A stretch of 64,000 bases of DNA from Pseudoflavonifractor sp. Marseille-P3106 (lineage in GTDB: Bacteria; Bacillota; Clostridia; Oscillospirales; Oscillospiraceae). The position numbers were made by a program, and so were the translations under genes. The stretch is from positions 62,001-126,000 of the forward strand of contig LT827123.1 in assembly GCA_900169975.1 (NCBI GenBank), written 5' to 3'. The notes beneath the pieces are model-generated. The model was not told where the DNA came from. It worked only from the letters and a program-made list of their open reading frames with translations, and did no database searches. This document shows positions 33,621 to 42,944 of the stretch, piece by piece. Positions within the stretch are counted from its first letter, which is position 1. Each line of letters starts with the position of its first letter.

Positions 33621-33755
33621 TTATACATCATTATTCTGAACGGAGTGTTTTTTCTGGTTTCTGTTCTGATTTTGATTTTCTCTGGTGAGTGGGGTCTTGC
33701 CGTCGGCTTTTTTCTCCCGCACATTTTTGGGATCCGGCTGACTGTCCTTTGGCAT
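33621..33755 (-). CDS. 44-residue hydrophilic protein, Asn/Gln/Lys-rich
   Basis: ATG 33755 follows AAGGAGG with a 7-base spacing, an excellent ribosome site. The product runs MPKDSQPDPKNVREKKADGK, a short basic stretch, then NQNQNRNQKKHSVQNNDV. No hydrophobic segment, no Cys; probably disordered. It is the third gene of an operon after an HMA-like protein and another small hydrophilic protein. No family could be assigned. Confidence 0.7.
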   Translation of the reverse strand: MPKDSQPDPKNVREKKADGKTPLTRENQNQNRNQKKHSVQNNDV

Positions 33756-33767
33756 AGCTGTGCCTCC

Positions 33768-33896
33768 TTATCGCTTGCCGTTGGGCCCAAGGGCCTCTTT
33801 CCTGCTGTTGTGGTGCCGGTTGGGGTTTTGATTTTTGAGCGGTTCCTGACCGAGGGCTCTCTTTATTTCGTCTGAGCGAATTTTCTTTTCAGGCAT
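33768..33896 (-). CDS. 42-residue basic protein ending ALGPNGKR
   Basis: ATG 33896 follows AGGAGG with a 7-base spacing. The product starts MPEKKIRSDEIKRALGQEPL and ends HHNSRKEALGPNGKR. The C-terminal ALGPNxKR signature is shared, as I recall, with the short clostridial CPC_1213 family, whose function is unknown. It lies 11 bases after the HMA-like gene and 12 bases before the next small gene, so all three are one operon. Confidence 0.72.
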   Translation of the reverse strand: MPEKKIRSDEIKRALGQEPLKNQNPNRHHNSRKEALGPNGKR

Positions 33897-33907
33897 GGAG
33901 GCCCCTC

Positions 33908-34147
33908 CTACATGATGTGGTTTTCCAATCTGGAATCGGCGACTTCATAACCCAGCCTTTCCAGCTGCTTCAGGATCCGGCCGCTCTGCGCACCGGTCGT
34001 GTCGAAGTCCACGGCAACCTTCCCGCTGCTGTTGTTGACGCTTACCGAAATAACACCGGGGATGGTGTCCAGCTCTCGTTTGATGCGGTCTTTGTCGTGT
34101 TTGCCGCGGATGGGGTTCACGGTGCAATAAAAACTTGCTTTTGACAA
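33908..34147 (-). CDS. HMA-like ferredoxin-fold protein lacking the CXXC motif
   Basis: 79 residues with the beta-alpha-beta-beta-alpha-beta order of heavy-metal-associated domains: KRELDTIPGVISVSVNNSSG, KVAVDFDTTGAQSGRILKQL and ERLGYEVAD. The metal-binding C-x-x-C expected near residue 10 is replaced by YCTVNPIRGKHD with a single Cys, so metal transfer of the usual kind is unlikely. Start is TTG 34147, after GAGGTG; the upstream frame has no family resemblance. First gene of a three-gene operon with two tiny hydrophilic proteins. Confidence 0.75.
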   Translation of the reverse strand: MSKASFYCTVNPIRGKHDKDRIKRELDTIPGVISVSVNNSSGKVAVDFDTTGAQSGRILKQLERLGYEVADSRLENHIM

Positions 34148-34265
34148 TCGGATCACCTCGGCTTTAGTGTACCCAAACAGAGGGCTCTTATGAGTGGCCC
34201 GGGCAGATGCCGGCATCTTTTTGACTAAGCCATAAAACACAACTGCACAGACGGGCGGGAAAAGG

Positions 34266-34301
34266 AAAAAGCCTTGGAACCCTCTGACTCCAAGGCTTTT
34301 T
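34266..34301. terminator. bidirectional terminator
   Basis: AAAAAGCCTTGGA (34266-34278) pairs with TCCAAGGCTTTTT (34289-34301); T runs on both strands. It ends the minus-strand unit at 34345. Confidence 0.8.
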
Positions 34302-34344
34302 GATGTGGAACATCAAAACCGCAAAGCCGCCGAAAAGGATATGG

Positions 34345-34947
34345 TCACGGGTGAGAATTGCAGGGAGTCTCCCACCATCTCAGGTCAATGCCAACGTTGA
34401 TGCAGCCTGCCATCTCCCCTTTGCCGTGCTTGGATGGACACAGACTGGCCGCCACCACGGCAAGAGATTTTCCGGGAGTAACCACAAATCCGCCCTGGTG
34501 ATCAATGCGCAGGGTGTTCAGCGGGGCGACGATGTCCTGTGTCGGAAATTCCGCGGAACAGAGTGCGGATTCGTGTATGCGTCCGGTGTGGCAAACCTCG
34601 GCCGCAGACGGAGTGGTGCAGCCCAAATTTGTTTGGCAGACGGGCACATTGCGGCATTCCGCGCAGCTTAGATCTACATTTCCCGCCAGGTATGCGGCGA
34701 CTGCTTCAGCCCCATAATTTGAAACAGACTCAATGGTCACATAGAAGATCATTTTGGAAGCCGGGGGGTTTTTCAGCAAAAGAATAACCGTTTCCGGACT
34801 GCAAACCGGACCAGAAGACGCGGCGAAATATTGACAGTTAGACGCCTTTGCCGCCTGGGGCGCAAAAGCTACCTGGTGCGGACTGTTGGTGCTGGTATCG
34901 CAGGGAGCAGGCAGGCTGCACGGGCAGCCGATCAAAATATTCTCCAT
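34345..34947 (-). CDS. cysteine-rich protein, DUF6143-like
   Basis: 200 residues with about 15 Cys, many in the first third and in LSCAECRNVPVCQTNLGC. Two segments, ETVILLLKNPPASKMIFYVT with VSNYGAEAVAAYLAG, and IVAPLNTLRIDHQGGFVVTP, follow the layout of proteins I recall as DUF6143, found in spore-forming Firmicutes and of unknown role. No signal peptide is evident. ATG 34947 has AAGGAGG eight bases upstream. It is 12 bases downstream of a Cys-containing membrane protein, so the two probably work together. Confidence 0.55.
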   Translation of the reverse strand: MENILIGCPCSLPAPCDTSTNSPHQVAFAPQAAKASNCQYFAASSGPVCSPETVILLLKNPPASKMIFYVTIESVSNYGAEAVAAYLAGNVDLSCAECRNVPVCQTNLGCTTPSAAEVCHTGRIHESALCSAEFPTQDIVAPLNTLRIDHQGGFVVTPGKSLAVVAASLCPSKHGKGEMAGCINVGIDLRWWETPCNSHP

Positions 34948-34959
34948 GGACAATCCTCC

Positions 34960-35388
34960 TTACTTCGGTTCGCCGCACAAGGCGCACAGAAGGCACATTA
35001 GAATAGAAAACAGCGCAAAGAGCATCAATCCGGTGAAAAAGGCATCCACAGCAACCAAAATTACTGTGAGGATCAGGCGGGAGCTCAGCACGGTGGAAAG
35101 GGCTGCCAATGCGCAGACAATGGTGCCCATGCTTCCCGCCAGCAGACACTTTCCCTGCGCACACAAGCACCTCGACATCATTCCGCAAGGGTACGACGGG
35201 CCGCCAAAAAGCCCGGCGATCAGGATGCTCAAGCTCATCAGGCCCAATCCAAAGGAGATCCAAACTGCGGTAACCACATTGGGAATCATTTGCAAGAAAA
35301 ACAGAATTCCGACAGCGGCCGCGAAAACGGTGCTAAGGACAAGACTGATGCAGCCGCACCCGCTCAAGCAGCTTTTTCTGCGATCCAT
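34960..35388 (-). CDS. four-TM membrane protein with Cys clusters
   Basis: 142 residues. A short cytoplasmic start with SCLSGCGC is followed by four hydrophobic segments; a loop in the middle reads PCGMMSRCLCAQGKC and the C-terminus ends LCALCGEPK. ATG 35388 has GAGGAG eight bases upstream. Eleven Cys in so short a protein, next to the Cys-rich protein downstream, suggests metal binding or disulfide chemistry, but no family was recognised. Confidence 0.65.
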   Translation of the reverse strand: MDRRKSCLSGCGCISLVLSTVFAAAVGILFFLQMIPNVVTAVWISFGLGLMSLSILIAGLFGGPSYPCGMMSRCLCAQGKCLLAGSMGTIVCALAALSTVLSSRLILTVILVAVDAFFTGLMLFALFSILMCLLCALCGEPK

Positions 35389-35394
35389 GGGCAA

Positions 35395-35802
35395 GTCTCC
35401 TCAACCAAAGATTCTCCGACCTTTTGAACGGCCGGAGAACATGCAGGAGCAAGCCGAAATAATTGCACCTGCAATGTATGCGAAACCTGATGGAGTATCC
35501 ATGTATCTTTCTCAACTCATTATACGCGCAAAGGGAAGACAGGTGCGGCGCTCTGCGGATGAGGAGCGCATTCCACTCCATGTGATAAAAGGCATGTCCA
35601 TTGTCTAACATGCATTCAAACACGCTGTTTTGCACTCTTTGCTCATGGTTTCCGCCCTGCTTTGCAGTTTGCCGCAATCGCTTTCTTCCGGCGGCATCCT
35701 TCATACTGTGGGAATGATAGCGTGACGATCCCACCAGCATTGGGAAATCACAGATTTCATCGTTCCGGGCATGAGGCGTGTTTGAGAAATCCCTTGCAAC
35801 AA
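35395..35802. other. about 400 bases without a convincing gene
   Basis: Open frames exist on both strands but none has a ribosome site, family resemblance or consistent codon use. The stretch upstream of 35388 presumably contains the promoter of the Cys-rich pair; I could not choose one. Confidence 0.5.
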
Positions 35803-35847
35803 AATAATCCGAACTCATTCCCACATCGAAAATAAGTTCGGATTATT
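35803..35847. terminator. bidirectional terminator-like hairpin
   Basis: AATAATCCGAACT (35803-35815) pairs with AGTTCGGATTATT (35835-35847), then TTATTTT on the plus strand and TTTTGTTG on the minus strand. The loop is 19 bases. Confidence 0.6.
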
Positions 35848-35915
35848 TTATTTTGGTGGATTGGCGGTTGTAGATGCGAGAGGGGCGTTAGGGCGATTTG
35901 GACAAACATTACACA

Positions 35916-36356
35916 TTAAGATGATCTTGTTCGATGCTTTTTTAGAATGCAACCAGTGAAGGATGCCAAGCAAATGAGTAAAAAGCCGGCTATATATGCC
36001 GTCCATAAATGACCTGACCAAGAAGTAATTGTATATGATATGTTTAAAATCGGCAGATAAAAGAATTGAGTACAGATACCTAAAAGGCTGTTAAAATAAT
36101 ACCCTAACACGATTTCTTGATATAAATTAAATGCAAGTGCCAAAAATAGTGGTAGATTCAGAAGACAGACAGAAGCCTTTTTGGTTCCTTTGAGACCGCA
36201 ACATATATAACTGATCCAAGTCCAGAATACAAGGAAAGCAGCCGAAATAAGGAGATAAGGAAGAACTGTTTCAGAAAAGGTCATCATAAGCCAATTCATG
36301 ATAAAACCCATCCCAAGCGGAATAAATCCAAGTATAATCAAACATGATTTTATCAT
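35916..36356 (-). CDS. small membrane protein, four TM segments
   Basis: 146 residues with four hydrophobic helices (IMNWLMMTFSETVLPYLLIS, then FLVFWTWISYICCGL, and two more) and a basic C-terminus KKHRTRSS. It is clearly AT-richer than the flanking chromosome, which points to recent acquisition. ATG 36356 is preceded by AAGAGGGGG. No family was recognised and it stands alone between terminators. Confidence 0.65.
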   Translation of the reverse strand: MIKSCLIILGFIPLGMGFIMNWLMMTFSETVLPYLLISAAFLVFWTWISYICCGLKGTKKASVCLLNLPLFLALAFNLYQEIVLGYYFNSLLGICTQFFYLPILNISYTITSWSGHLWTAYIAGFLLICLASFTGCILKKHRTRSS

Positions 36357-36413
36357 ACAATGGCCCCCTCTTATGTAAAATTTTATTGTTCAGTATACCA
36401 TACAAATAAAAAA

Positions 36414-36447
36414 CCGACAATTTTCGTCAAGAAAATTGTCGGTTTTT
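36414..36447. terminator. bidirectional terminator
   Basis: CCGACAATTTTC (36414-36425), 5-base loop, GAAAATTGTCGG (36431-36442), then TTTTT; AAAAAA precedes it. Confidence 0.75.
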
Positions 36448-36563
36448 GCCCAAATGCTGTAAATAGGCTGTTTTCTAAAACCGTTTCCCCACCAAATCAC
36501 AACCTAGCGAAGTGGTTGTGGTTTGAAAAGGAGGAGCAACAAAAGGAGTGCGCTCCGACGTTT

Positions 36564-36602
36564 AAAAAAAGTCGGAGCAAACGATATGACGTTTGCTCCG
36601 AC
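36564..36602 (-). terminator. terminator of tRNA-Ser
   Basis: Minus strand: 13-bp perfect stem (36590-36602 with 36571-36583), then TTTTTTT (36564-36570), starting directly after the tRNA CCA end. Confidence 0.85.
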
Positions 36603-36603
36603 G

Positions 36604-36694
36604 TGGCGCAGCAGGAGAGATTCGAACTCTCGAGCCGTTTTAGCGGCTACACGATTTCCAATCGTGCTCGTTATGACCACTTCGATACTGCTGC
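36604..36694 (-). tRNA. tRNA-Ser(GGA)
   Basis: The acceptor stem GCAGCAG pairs with CTGCTGC, and CCA is encoded at the 3' end (36604-36606). The anticodon arm is CACGA-TTGGAAA-TCGTG with anticodon GGA. A long variable arm (AGCCG, loop, CGGCT) marks a class II tRNA, and the T arm reads GAGAG-TTCGAAT-CTCTC. The gene is 91 bases including CCA. Confidence 0.95.
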
Positions 36695-36794
36695 ATATTC
36701 ATTTTTCCTGCCGCTTCAATATCGCGGCAGCAGAAATTATTATAACAGATATTTAAAAATAGTCAAGACTAAAAAATGCGTTTTCCCTTTTTTC

Positions 36795-36823
36795 TTGACA
36801 ATCTGAAAAATAAAAGTTATAAT
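36795..36823 (+). promoter_or_regulatory. consensus SigA promoter of the marR-tauE operon
   Basis: TTGACA (36795-36800), exactly 17 bases, TATAAT (36818-36823). The partial direct repeat AGTTATAAT / AGTTATATT at 36815-36838 overlaps the -10 and start point and is a candidate operator for the MarR protein. Confidence 0.85.
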
Positions 36824-36869
36824 AAAAACAGTTATATTTAAAACTAATTAAAAAGGGGAGAGAGCACCA

Positions 36870-37298
36870 ATGCGGGAACTTCTGCAATATGCCAGTCGCT
36901 TTCGGCGGCTTTATCAAAAGGAATTTCGTCCCCAGGGCGAGGCCACGGGACTGTCCCAGCTGGAGATGGATATTGTTCTTTTTCTGCGTAACAACCCCGA
37001 GCAGAACACGGCCCGGGATATCGTGGCGCTGAGGGGCTTTGCCAAATCCAACGTCTCTACCGCGGTGGAGGCGCTGGAGCATGGCGGATGGCTGGAGGTG
37101 CTGCCGGATCCTGAAAGCCGGCGGGTCAAGCGGTTGGTCCTGCGGAAAGAACACTGCCGCGAGATCGAAGATCTGGCCGCCTGCCAGGAGCGGTGCTTTG
37201 CCGCGGCCCTGGCCGATTTTACGCCGGAGGATCTGACCGTGCTGCGGGAGCTGATGAGCCGAATGGATGCCAATGTGCAGCGCGCGCTGGCCCAGTGA
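36870..37298 (+). CDS. MarR-family transcription regulator
   Basis: 142 residues with a winged helix-turn-helix (LSQLEMDIVLFLRNNPEQNT, ARDIVALRGFAKSNVSTAVE) and the wing ...VLPDPESRRVKRLVL, all typical of MarR. ATG 36870 follows GGGGAGAG. It is 21 bases before the TauE-type exporter gene and downstream of a perfect-consensus promoter, so it probably represses its own operon until an effector, perhaps the exporter's substrate, binds. Confidence 0.9.
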   Translation: MRELLQYASRFRRLYQKEFRPQGEATGLSQLEMDIVLFLRNNPEQNTARDIVALRGFAKSNVSTAVEALEHGGWLEVLPDPESRRVKRLVLRKEHCREIEDLAACQERCFAAALADFTPEDLTVLRELMSRMDANVQRALAQ

Positions 37299-37319
37299 GA
37301 AAAAGGGGGAGATCGAACC

Positions 37320-38090
37320 ATGCTGTATCAATTTATCATCTGCTTTCTTGCGGGGATCGGGGCCGGACTGGGGACCGGTTTTGCAGGGATGAGCGCCGCA
37401 GCGGTGATCAGTCCGATGCTGATCACGTTCCTTCATATGGAGCCGTATATGGCCGTCGGGATCGCGCTGGCCAGTGACGTGCTGGCCAGCGCCGTCTCTG
37501 CATATACATATGGAAAAAACAAGAATCTGGATATTCGAAACGGCCTTGTAATGATGGCTTCCGTGCTCTGCTTCACCCTGGTGGGGAGCTATGCCTCCAG
37601 CCTGCTTCCCGGGACGGCCATGGGCGGATTTTCCACCTTTATGACTCTGCTGCTGGGTATTAAATTTATTGTCAAGCCGGTGATGACCACGAAAGAGTCC
37701 ATGAGTTGTGTGGACGCCCAAAAACGAGCTGTCCAGTCGGTGCTCTGCGGTGCTCTGGTGGGCTTTATCTGTGGGTTTGTGGGGGCTGGCGGCGGGATGA
37801 TGATGCTTCTCATCCTGACCAGTGTGTTGGGCTATGAGCTGAAAACCGCGGTGGGTACCAGCGTATTTATCATGACCTTTACCGCCCTCACCGGCTCACT
37901 GAGCCACTTCGCCATCGGCGGGGCCCCGGACTGGACCAGCCTTGTGTTCTGTATCCTCAGCACACTTCTGTGGGCGCGGATCGCCGCACGGTTTGCCAAC
38001 CGGGCCGACCCCGTGGTGCTGAACCGGGCCACCGGTGTGGTGCTGACGGTGCTGGGAGCGGCGATCCTGGCAGTGAATTACCTGACCTGA
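37320..38090 (+). CDS. TauE/SafE-family membrane exporter
   Basis: 256 residues with eight predicted TM segments in two repeats, each starting with a Gly-rich motif: AGIGAGLGTGFAGMSAAAVI (~11) and GALVGFICGFVGAGGGMMML (~142). The family exports sulfite, sulfoacetate and related organic acids. It is co-transcribed with the MarR regulator and followed by a strong bidirectional terminator. Substrate cannot be deduced. Confidence 0.9.
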   Translation: MLYQFIICFLAGIGAGLGTGFAGMSAAAVISPMLITFLHMEPYMAVGIALASDVLASAVSAYTYGKNKNLDIRNGLVMMASVLCFTLVGSYASSLLPGTAMGGFSTFMTLLLGIKFIVKPVMTTKESMSCVDAQKRAVQSVLCGALVGFICGFVGAGGGMMMLLILTSVLGYELKTAVGTSVFIMTFTALTGSLSHFAIGGAPDWTSLVFCILSTLLWARIAARFANRADPVVLNRATGVVLTVLGAAILAVNYLT

Positions 38091-38101
38091 ACGGATAAAA
38101 A

Positions 38102-38134
38102 GGATGGCACAGCTGCGCTGTGCCATCCTTTTTT
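38102..38134. terminator. bidirectional terminator between tauE and tpl
   Basis: GGATGGCACAGC (38102-38113), loop TGC, GCTGTGCCATCC (38117-38128), then TTTTTT; AAAAA precedes it. Confidence 0.9.
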
Positions 38135-38142
38135 GCTGGATA

Positions 38143-39627
<1,485 letters not shown>

Positions 39628-39742
39628 TTAAAAAGTTTTTTGACTTTTCCACTTTTTTGGATAGTCTACACAAATCAGGGGTATAAAAACTATGCATTTT
39701 AGAAGGAGGAAAAAAAGAGGTGATGTCGAAAAACGGCTTTTC

Positions 39743-39771
39743 TTGCTAAGCAAAAAAAACTGTGATAAAAT
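39743..39771 (+). promoter_or_regulatory. probable promoter of the GntR gene
   Basis: TTGCTA (39743-39748), 17 bases, TAAAAT (39766-39771), 30 bases before the start codon. It has no heptad repeat of the tpl kind. Confidence 0.55.
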
Positions 39772-39801
39772 AATAAAAATAGAACCAAAAGGGAATGGAT
39801 A

Positions 39802-40503
39802 GTGAAAACTATGGACACAAAAAAGAACAGATCGGCCGCTTCAAAAGAGGCTGAGCCGCTGATGAAGCAGACGCTCAGCGATCAAATTTATGAACGGCTG
39901 AAGGAAGATATTATCACCCACCGGATCAGCTTTGGAGAAAAACTGGTCAATCGGGAGCTTCAGCAGAAATTTGGCGTCAGCTCCACCCCCGTTCGTGACG
40001 CCATCAATCACCTGTATCTGGATGGGCTGCTGGACAATATCACCAACGGCGGAGCGCGGGTGATCTCGTTCGACCTGTCGTTTGCTTTGGAAGTCAATGA
40101 AGTGGTCATGATCCTGACTCAAGGCGCTATCCAGGCGGCAGCCCGGGAGGAGCGTCTGGGGGAGCTGGCTGCAATTTTAGCGCGGGTGGTGGAAAAGCAG
40201 AAAAATGTGCGCACGATTGAGGACTATATTCTGCTGGACCGCCAGTTCCATCAGGCCTTTTTTACCTGTGGCGGGAACCGGCATCTGGATCACACCTACC
40301 ATCAGTACACCGTTCTGTTTGAGATGCTGGTCCGTCTGTCTCAGACGGGCGGCGCGCAGCGCTCGGAGAGTATGGCGGAGCATCAGAAGATCTATGAATG
40401 CTGCCGCAACGGAGATCAGAAGGGCCTGGAGCAGGAGATGCGGCTGCATTATCAGAGCGCGGCCGATTGGTTTACCCAGCACGGGTCCGCATTTGGAGCC
40501 TGA
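39802..40503 (+). CDS. GntR-family regulator, FCD (FadR) subfamily
   Basis: 233 residues. N-terminal winged helix (~25-90): LSDQIYERLKEDIITHRISF, then FGVSSTPVRDAINHLYLDGL. C-terminal all-helical FCD domain (~100-225) with DRQFHQAFF and MAEHQKIYECC carrying the Asp/His metal ligands of the family. Start GTG 39802 after AAAGGGA; ATG 39811 is possible. It is divergent from tpl and upstream of the CPBP gene. It is the natural candidate to bind the heptad repeats found at three promoters in this locus, with tyrosine or a related acid as effector (inferred). Confidence 0.9.
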   Translation: MKTMDTKKNRSAASKEAEPLMKQTLSDQIYERLKEDIITHRISFGEKLVNRELQQKFGVSSTPVRDAINHLYLDGLLDNITNGGARVISFDLSFALEVNEVVMILTQGAIQAAAREERLGELAAILARVVEKQKNVRTIEDYILLDRQFHQAFFTCGGNRHLDHTYHQYTVLFEMLVRLSQTGGAQRSESMAEHQKIYECCRNGDQKGLEQEMRLHYQSAADWFTQHGSAFGA

Positions 40504-40519
40504 GAGGAAGAAGCAGGAA

Positions 40520-40553
40520 CCGCCGCTCTCGTTTATACGAGAGCGGCGGTTTT
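40520..40553 (+). terminator. terminator of the GntR gene
   Basis: CCGCCGCTCTCG, 6-base loop, CGAGAGCGGCGG, then TTTT; overlaps the -35 region of the next promoter by only a few bases. Confidence 0.85.
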
Positions 40554-40559
40554 CTGTCC

Positions 40560-40603
40560 TTGACAGAATATGGGATCATTGCTATACTTGATGCGTGATG
40601 CAT
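40560..40603 (+). promoter_or_regulatory. promoter and heptad operator of the CPBP-like gene
   Basis: TTGACA (40560-40565), 17 bases, TATACT (40583-40588), then at once TGATGCGTGATGCAT (40589-40603), containing the heptads ATGCGTG and ATGCATA. The operator covers the start point, as at tpl. Confidence 0.8.
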
Positions 40604-40633
40604 AGTAAAATGTGAGGACAGGAGGGGGATCCA

Positions 40634-41374
40634 GTGAATCCGACGACGAAACGATTCCTTTTGTGGAGTTTTTTTCTCAGCTATCCGTGTTTTGTCATTC
40701 TCATCTGGCTGGAGGGGGCGTCGCCCGGGTGGTGGCGGGGGCCGGTGCGGTACTTGCTCCTGGCCCTGGGGTGTGCGGGGCCCATCATCGGCGGGATGAC
40801 TGCGGGAGAGGCGCGGGAAGGGCTGAAAAAAGAGCCCAAGCCCTCCCGGGACTGGCTGCTGGCAGCGCAGTTTCTGGGCCTTCATTATGTGCTTCTGATC
40901 TTTCTGCGAATGGCCGGTCCCGGGGAAAAGAGCGGACAGAAGCTGCTGGGGCTGCTTCCGATCATTTTCCTTCTGGGGGCGCAGGAACTGGGGTGGAGAC
41001 GGGTGCTTCAGCCTGCATTGGAAAAGGACAGAAAGAGCTGGAAAGCCACCGCGGCCACCGGCCTTATCACGTCTCTCTGGTTCCTGCCGCTGCTGTTTCT
41101 GCCGTGGTTTCCGGTGCGGGCCGAGGCGTATCTCCCCTTTGCGGTGTGGCTGCTGGGTCTGAGCTTCCTGCAGGGCACACTGTATCGGCGCACGGGCAGT
41201 GTCTGCTGTGCTGCGCTGTTTACCTCCGCCTTCTTTCTGCTGTATGGACTGCTTCCCATGAAAGATGAAAACGCCTACTATGCCGCAGGCGCTCTGGATC
41301 TGGTGGTGGCGTTTCTCTACCAAAGCCGCCTGGTCAAAGAGAACGTGGGATCCGGCGTTTCGGCAGAGCATTGA
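40634..41374 (+). CDS. CPBP-like membrane protein, catalytic residues degenerate
   Basis: 246 residues, about seven TM segments. LLGAQELGWRRVLQPALEKD aligns with the E-E-x-G-W-R motif of CPBP intramembrane proteases, but the first Glu is Gln. The later His motifs are also lost: ITSLWFLPLLF has no His after W, and the third (CCAALFTSAFFLLYG) has no His. It is therefore probably a non-protease relative or a regulator/transport accessory. Start is GTG 40634 after AGGAGGGG. Its promoter carries the same operator as tpl, which places an uncharacterised membrane protein in the tyrosine regulon. Confidence 0.7.
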   Translation: MNPTTKRFLLWSFFLSYPCFVILIWLEGASPGWWRGPVRYLLLALGCAGPIIGGMTAGEAREGLKKEPKPSRDWLLAAQFLGLHYVLLIFLRMAGPGEKSGQKLLGLLPIIFLLGAQELGWRRVLQPALEKDRKSWKATAATGLITSLWFLPLLFLPWFPVRAEAYLPFAVWLLGLSFLQGTLYRRTGSVCCAALFTSAFFLLYGLLPMKDENAYYAAGALDLVVAFLYQSRLVKENVGSGVSAEH

Positions 41375-41375
41375 C

Positions 41376-41411
41376 AAGTCCCCCCGGCAGCGGGTGCTGC
41401 CGGGGGGACTT
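41376..41411. terminator. bidirectional terminator
   Basis: 16-bp stem (41376-41391 with 41396-41411), 4-base loop, between convergent genes; a second hairpin, GGCGGG-ACGA-CCCGCC, follows near 41438-41453. Confidence 0.8.
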
Positions 41412-41468
41412 GTTCATCTTCTGAAAAGCGGAGCGGGCGGGACGACCCGCCTGCCCCGCTGATCTGCG

Positions 41469-42815
41469 TTAAAACGCGACCTTCATGAAGAGGGCTACGA
41501 TACAGAGAATGGCGGCACAGGGGACATAGACAAAACGGCCGACATTATACCAGAGATCCCCATGGGGCTTTTTGGCGCCCTTGTTGATCTCGGCCATCAG
41601 ATCTTCTTTTTTCATGACCCAGAACCAGGAGACCGCGCCAAGGGTGGCGCCGATGGGAATGATGTAAATGGAAACAAGATCCATCCAGGGCCCCCATTTG
41701 AAGATGGGCTCCATATTTACTCCGATGCCCAGGCAGATGACGCACAGCAGAGCCAGCACGATCTTGCGGTTGATTTTTGGGAACTTGTGCATCAGGGATT
41801 CGCCTACCACCTCAAACATGTTCTGCAGGGAGCTGACGCCGGCAAACACCATGGCGGTGTATAGAATAATGGCGAACAGGCGGCCCAAGGGGATGTCCTG
41901 CAAAATGCTGGGCAGGGTAATGAACAGCAGGGACGGGCCGGCTCCCACATCCAGATTGTAGGCAAAGCAGGCCGGAATGATGACCAGCGCGGCCACCAGC
42001 GCGGCGATGGTATCAAACAGGGCGGTCTGCTTGGCCACCCCCACCACGTCTTCGCCGTCATCCAGATAGGCTCCGTAGACAATCATGCCGCTGCCCGTGA
42101 TGGAGAGGGAGAAGAACGCCTGTCCCATGGCCCAGATCCAGACCATTGGATCGGCCAACGCCTCCCAGCGGGGGGAGAACATAAATTTATAGCCTTCCGC
42201 GGAGCCGGGAAGCATGGCCACCCGGATGGCCAGGACGATAAAAATGATAAAGAACACGGGCATCATGATCTTGTTGCTTTTTTCAATGCTGTCTGCGCCC
42301 AGCAGGAGGGTCAGCAGCGTTCCGACAACAATAACCACATGGAAAGGTACTACAGAATACCCAACCATGGCAATGGATTCAAACCACTCGGCCGGATTTG
42401 CGGTCATCAGTGAGCCGGTCATGGAGTTGACAAATGCCTTCAGCACATAGGAAATAATGCATGCGTAACCGATGGCGATACACATGGAGCCTGCAAGGGG
42501 CAGCCAGCCCACCAGCCCGCCGACTTTGCCGGCCTTCTGGCCGCGGCCGGACCAGGCCAGCTGATAGGAGCCCAGAGTGCCCGTTCTGGCCCTCCGGCCA
42601 ATGGCGTATTCGGCGGACAGGCCCACAAAGCTAAACAAAACAATAAAAATTAAATATGCCACCAGGAACGTACTGCCGCCGTTGCTTCCCATTTTAGCCG
42701 GGAAGCCCCAGACGTTGGCCATGCCCACAGCGGAACCCACCGCCGCCAGAATAAATCCCCAACGGGAACCAAAATGGGTGTCGGTTGCCTTTTTTGTTTC
42801 TTGCTGTGTACTCAT
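41469..42815 (-). CDS. NSS-family Na+-coupled symporter, probable tyrosine/aromatic amino-acid importer
   Basis: 448 residues, about 11-12 TM segments. It begins with the NSS signature WGFILAAVGSAVGMANVWGF (TM1, Na+ and substrate site) and has GNxxS-type packing in TM6 (FFSLSITGSGMIVYGAYLDD). Bacterial NSS members import amino acids with Na+; Tyt1 of Fusobacterium takes tyrosine. The promoter at 42967-42995 carries the same ATGCRTN operator as tpl, so import and breakdown of tyrosine are probably co-controlled. Start ATG 42815 follows GGGAGA. Substrate is inferred from the shared operator. Confidence 0.88.
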   Translation of the reverse strand: MSTQQETKKATDTHFGSRWGFILAAVGSAVGMANVWGFPAKMGSNGGSTFLVAYLIFIVLFSFVGLSAEYAIGRRARTGTLGSYQLAWSGRGQKAGKVGGLVGWLPLAGSMCIAIGYACIISYVLKAFVNSMTGSLMTANPAEWFESIAMVGYSVVPFHVVIVVGTLLTLLLGADSIEKSNKIMMPVFFIIFIVLAIRVAMLPGSAEGYKFMFSPRWEALADPMVWIWAMGQAFFSLSITGSGMIVYGAYLDDGEDVVGVAKQTALFDTIAALVAALVIIPACFAYNLDVGAGPSLLFITLPSILQDIPLGRLFAIILYTAMVFAGVSSLQNMFEVVGESLMHKFPKINRKIVLALLCVICLGIGVNMEPIFKWGPWMDLVSIYIIPIGATLGAVSWFWVMKKEDLMAEINKGAKKPHGDLWYNVGRFVYVPCAAILCIVALFMKVAF

Positions 42816-42944
42816 GCTCAGTCTCCCTTCTCATTTCTGCTTCATGGTTGATCCGGCCGAAGAGGCCGGGGAACAGGGGGAGTGCATCCGCTTTTTTCAC
42901 GGATTTCGGAAGGCGCAGGACTTTAACACAGAGAACAAAACACA

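Noticed and set aside
33603-33875. Plus-strand frame at 33.6-33.9 kb
   Set aside because: The minus strand encodes two small proteins with strong ribosome sites across the same DNA; the plus frame has none and no family match.
35395-35824. A 163-codon minus-strand frame upstream of the Cys-rich pair
   Set aside because: No ribosome site, mixed composition, overlaps the Cys-rich membrane gene in another frame, no recognisable motif.
36481-36540. Imperfect hairpin next to the tRNA terminator
   Set aside because: Pairing needs G-T pairs and has no T run or gene association; not enough support to call a feature.
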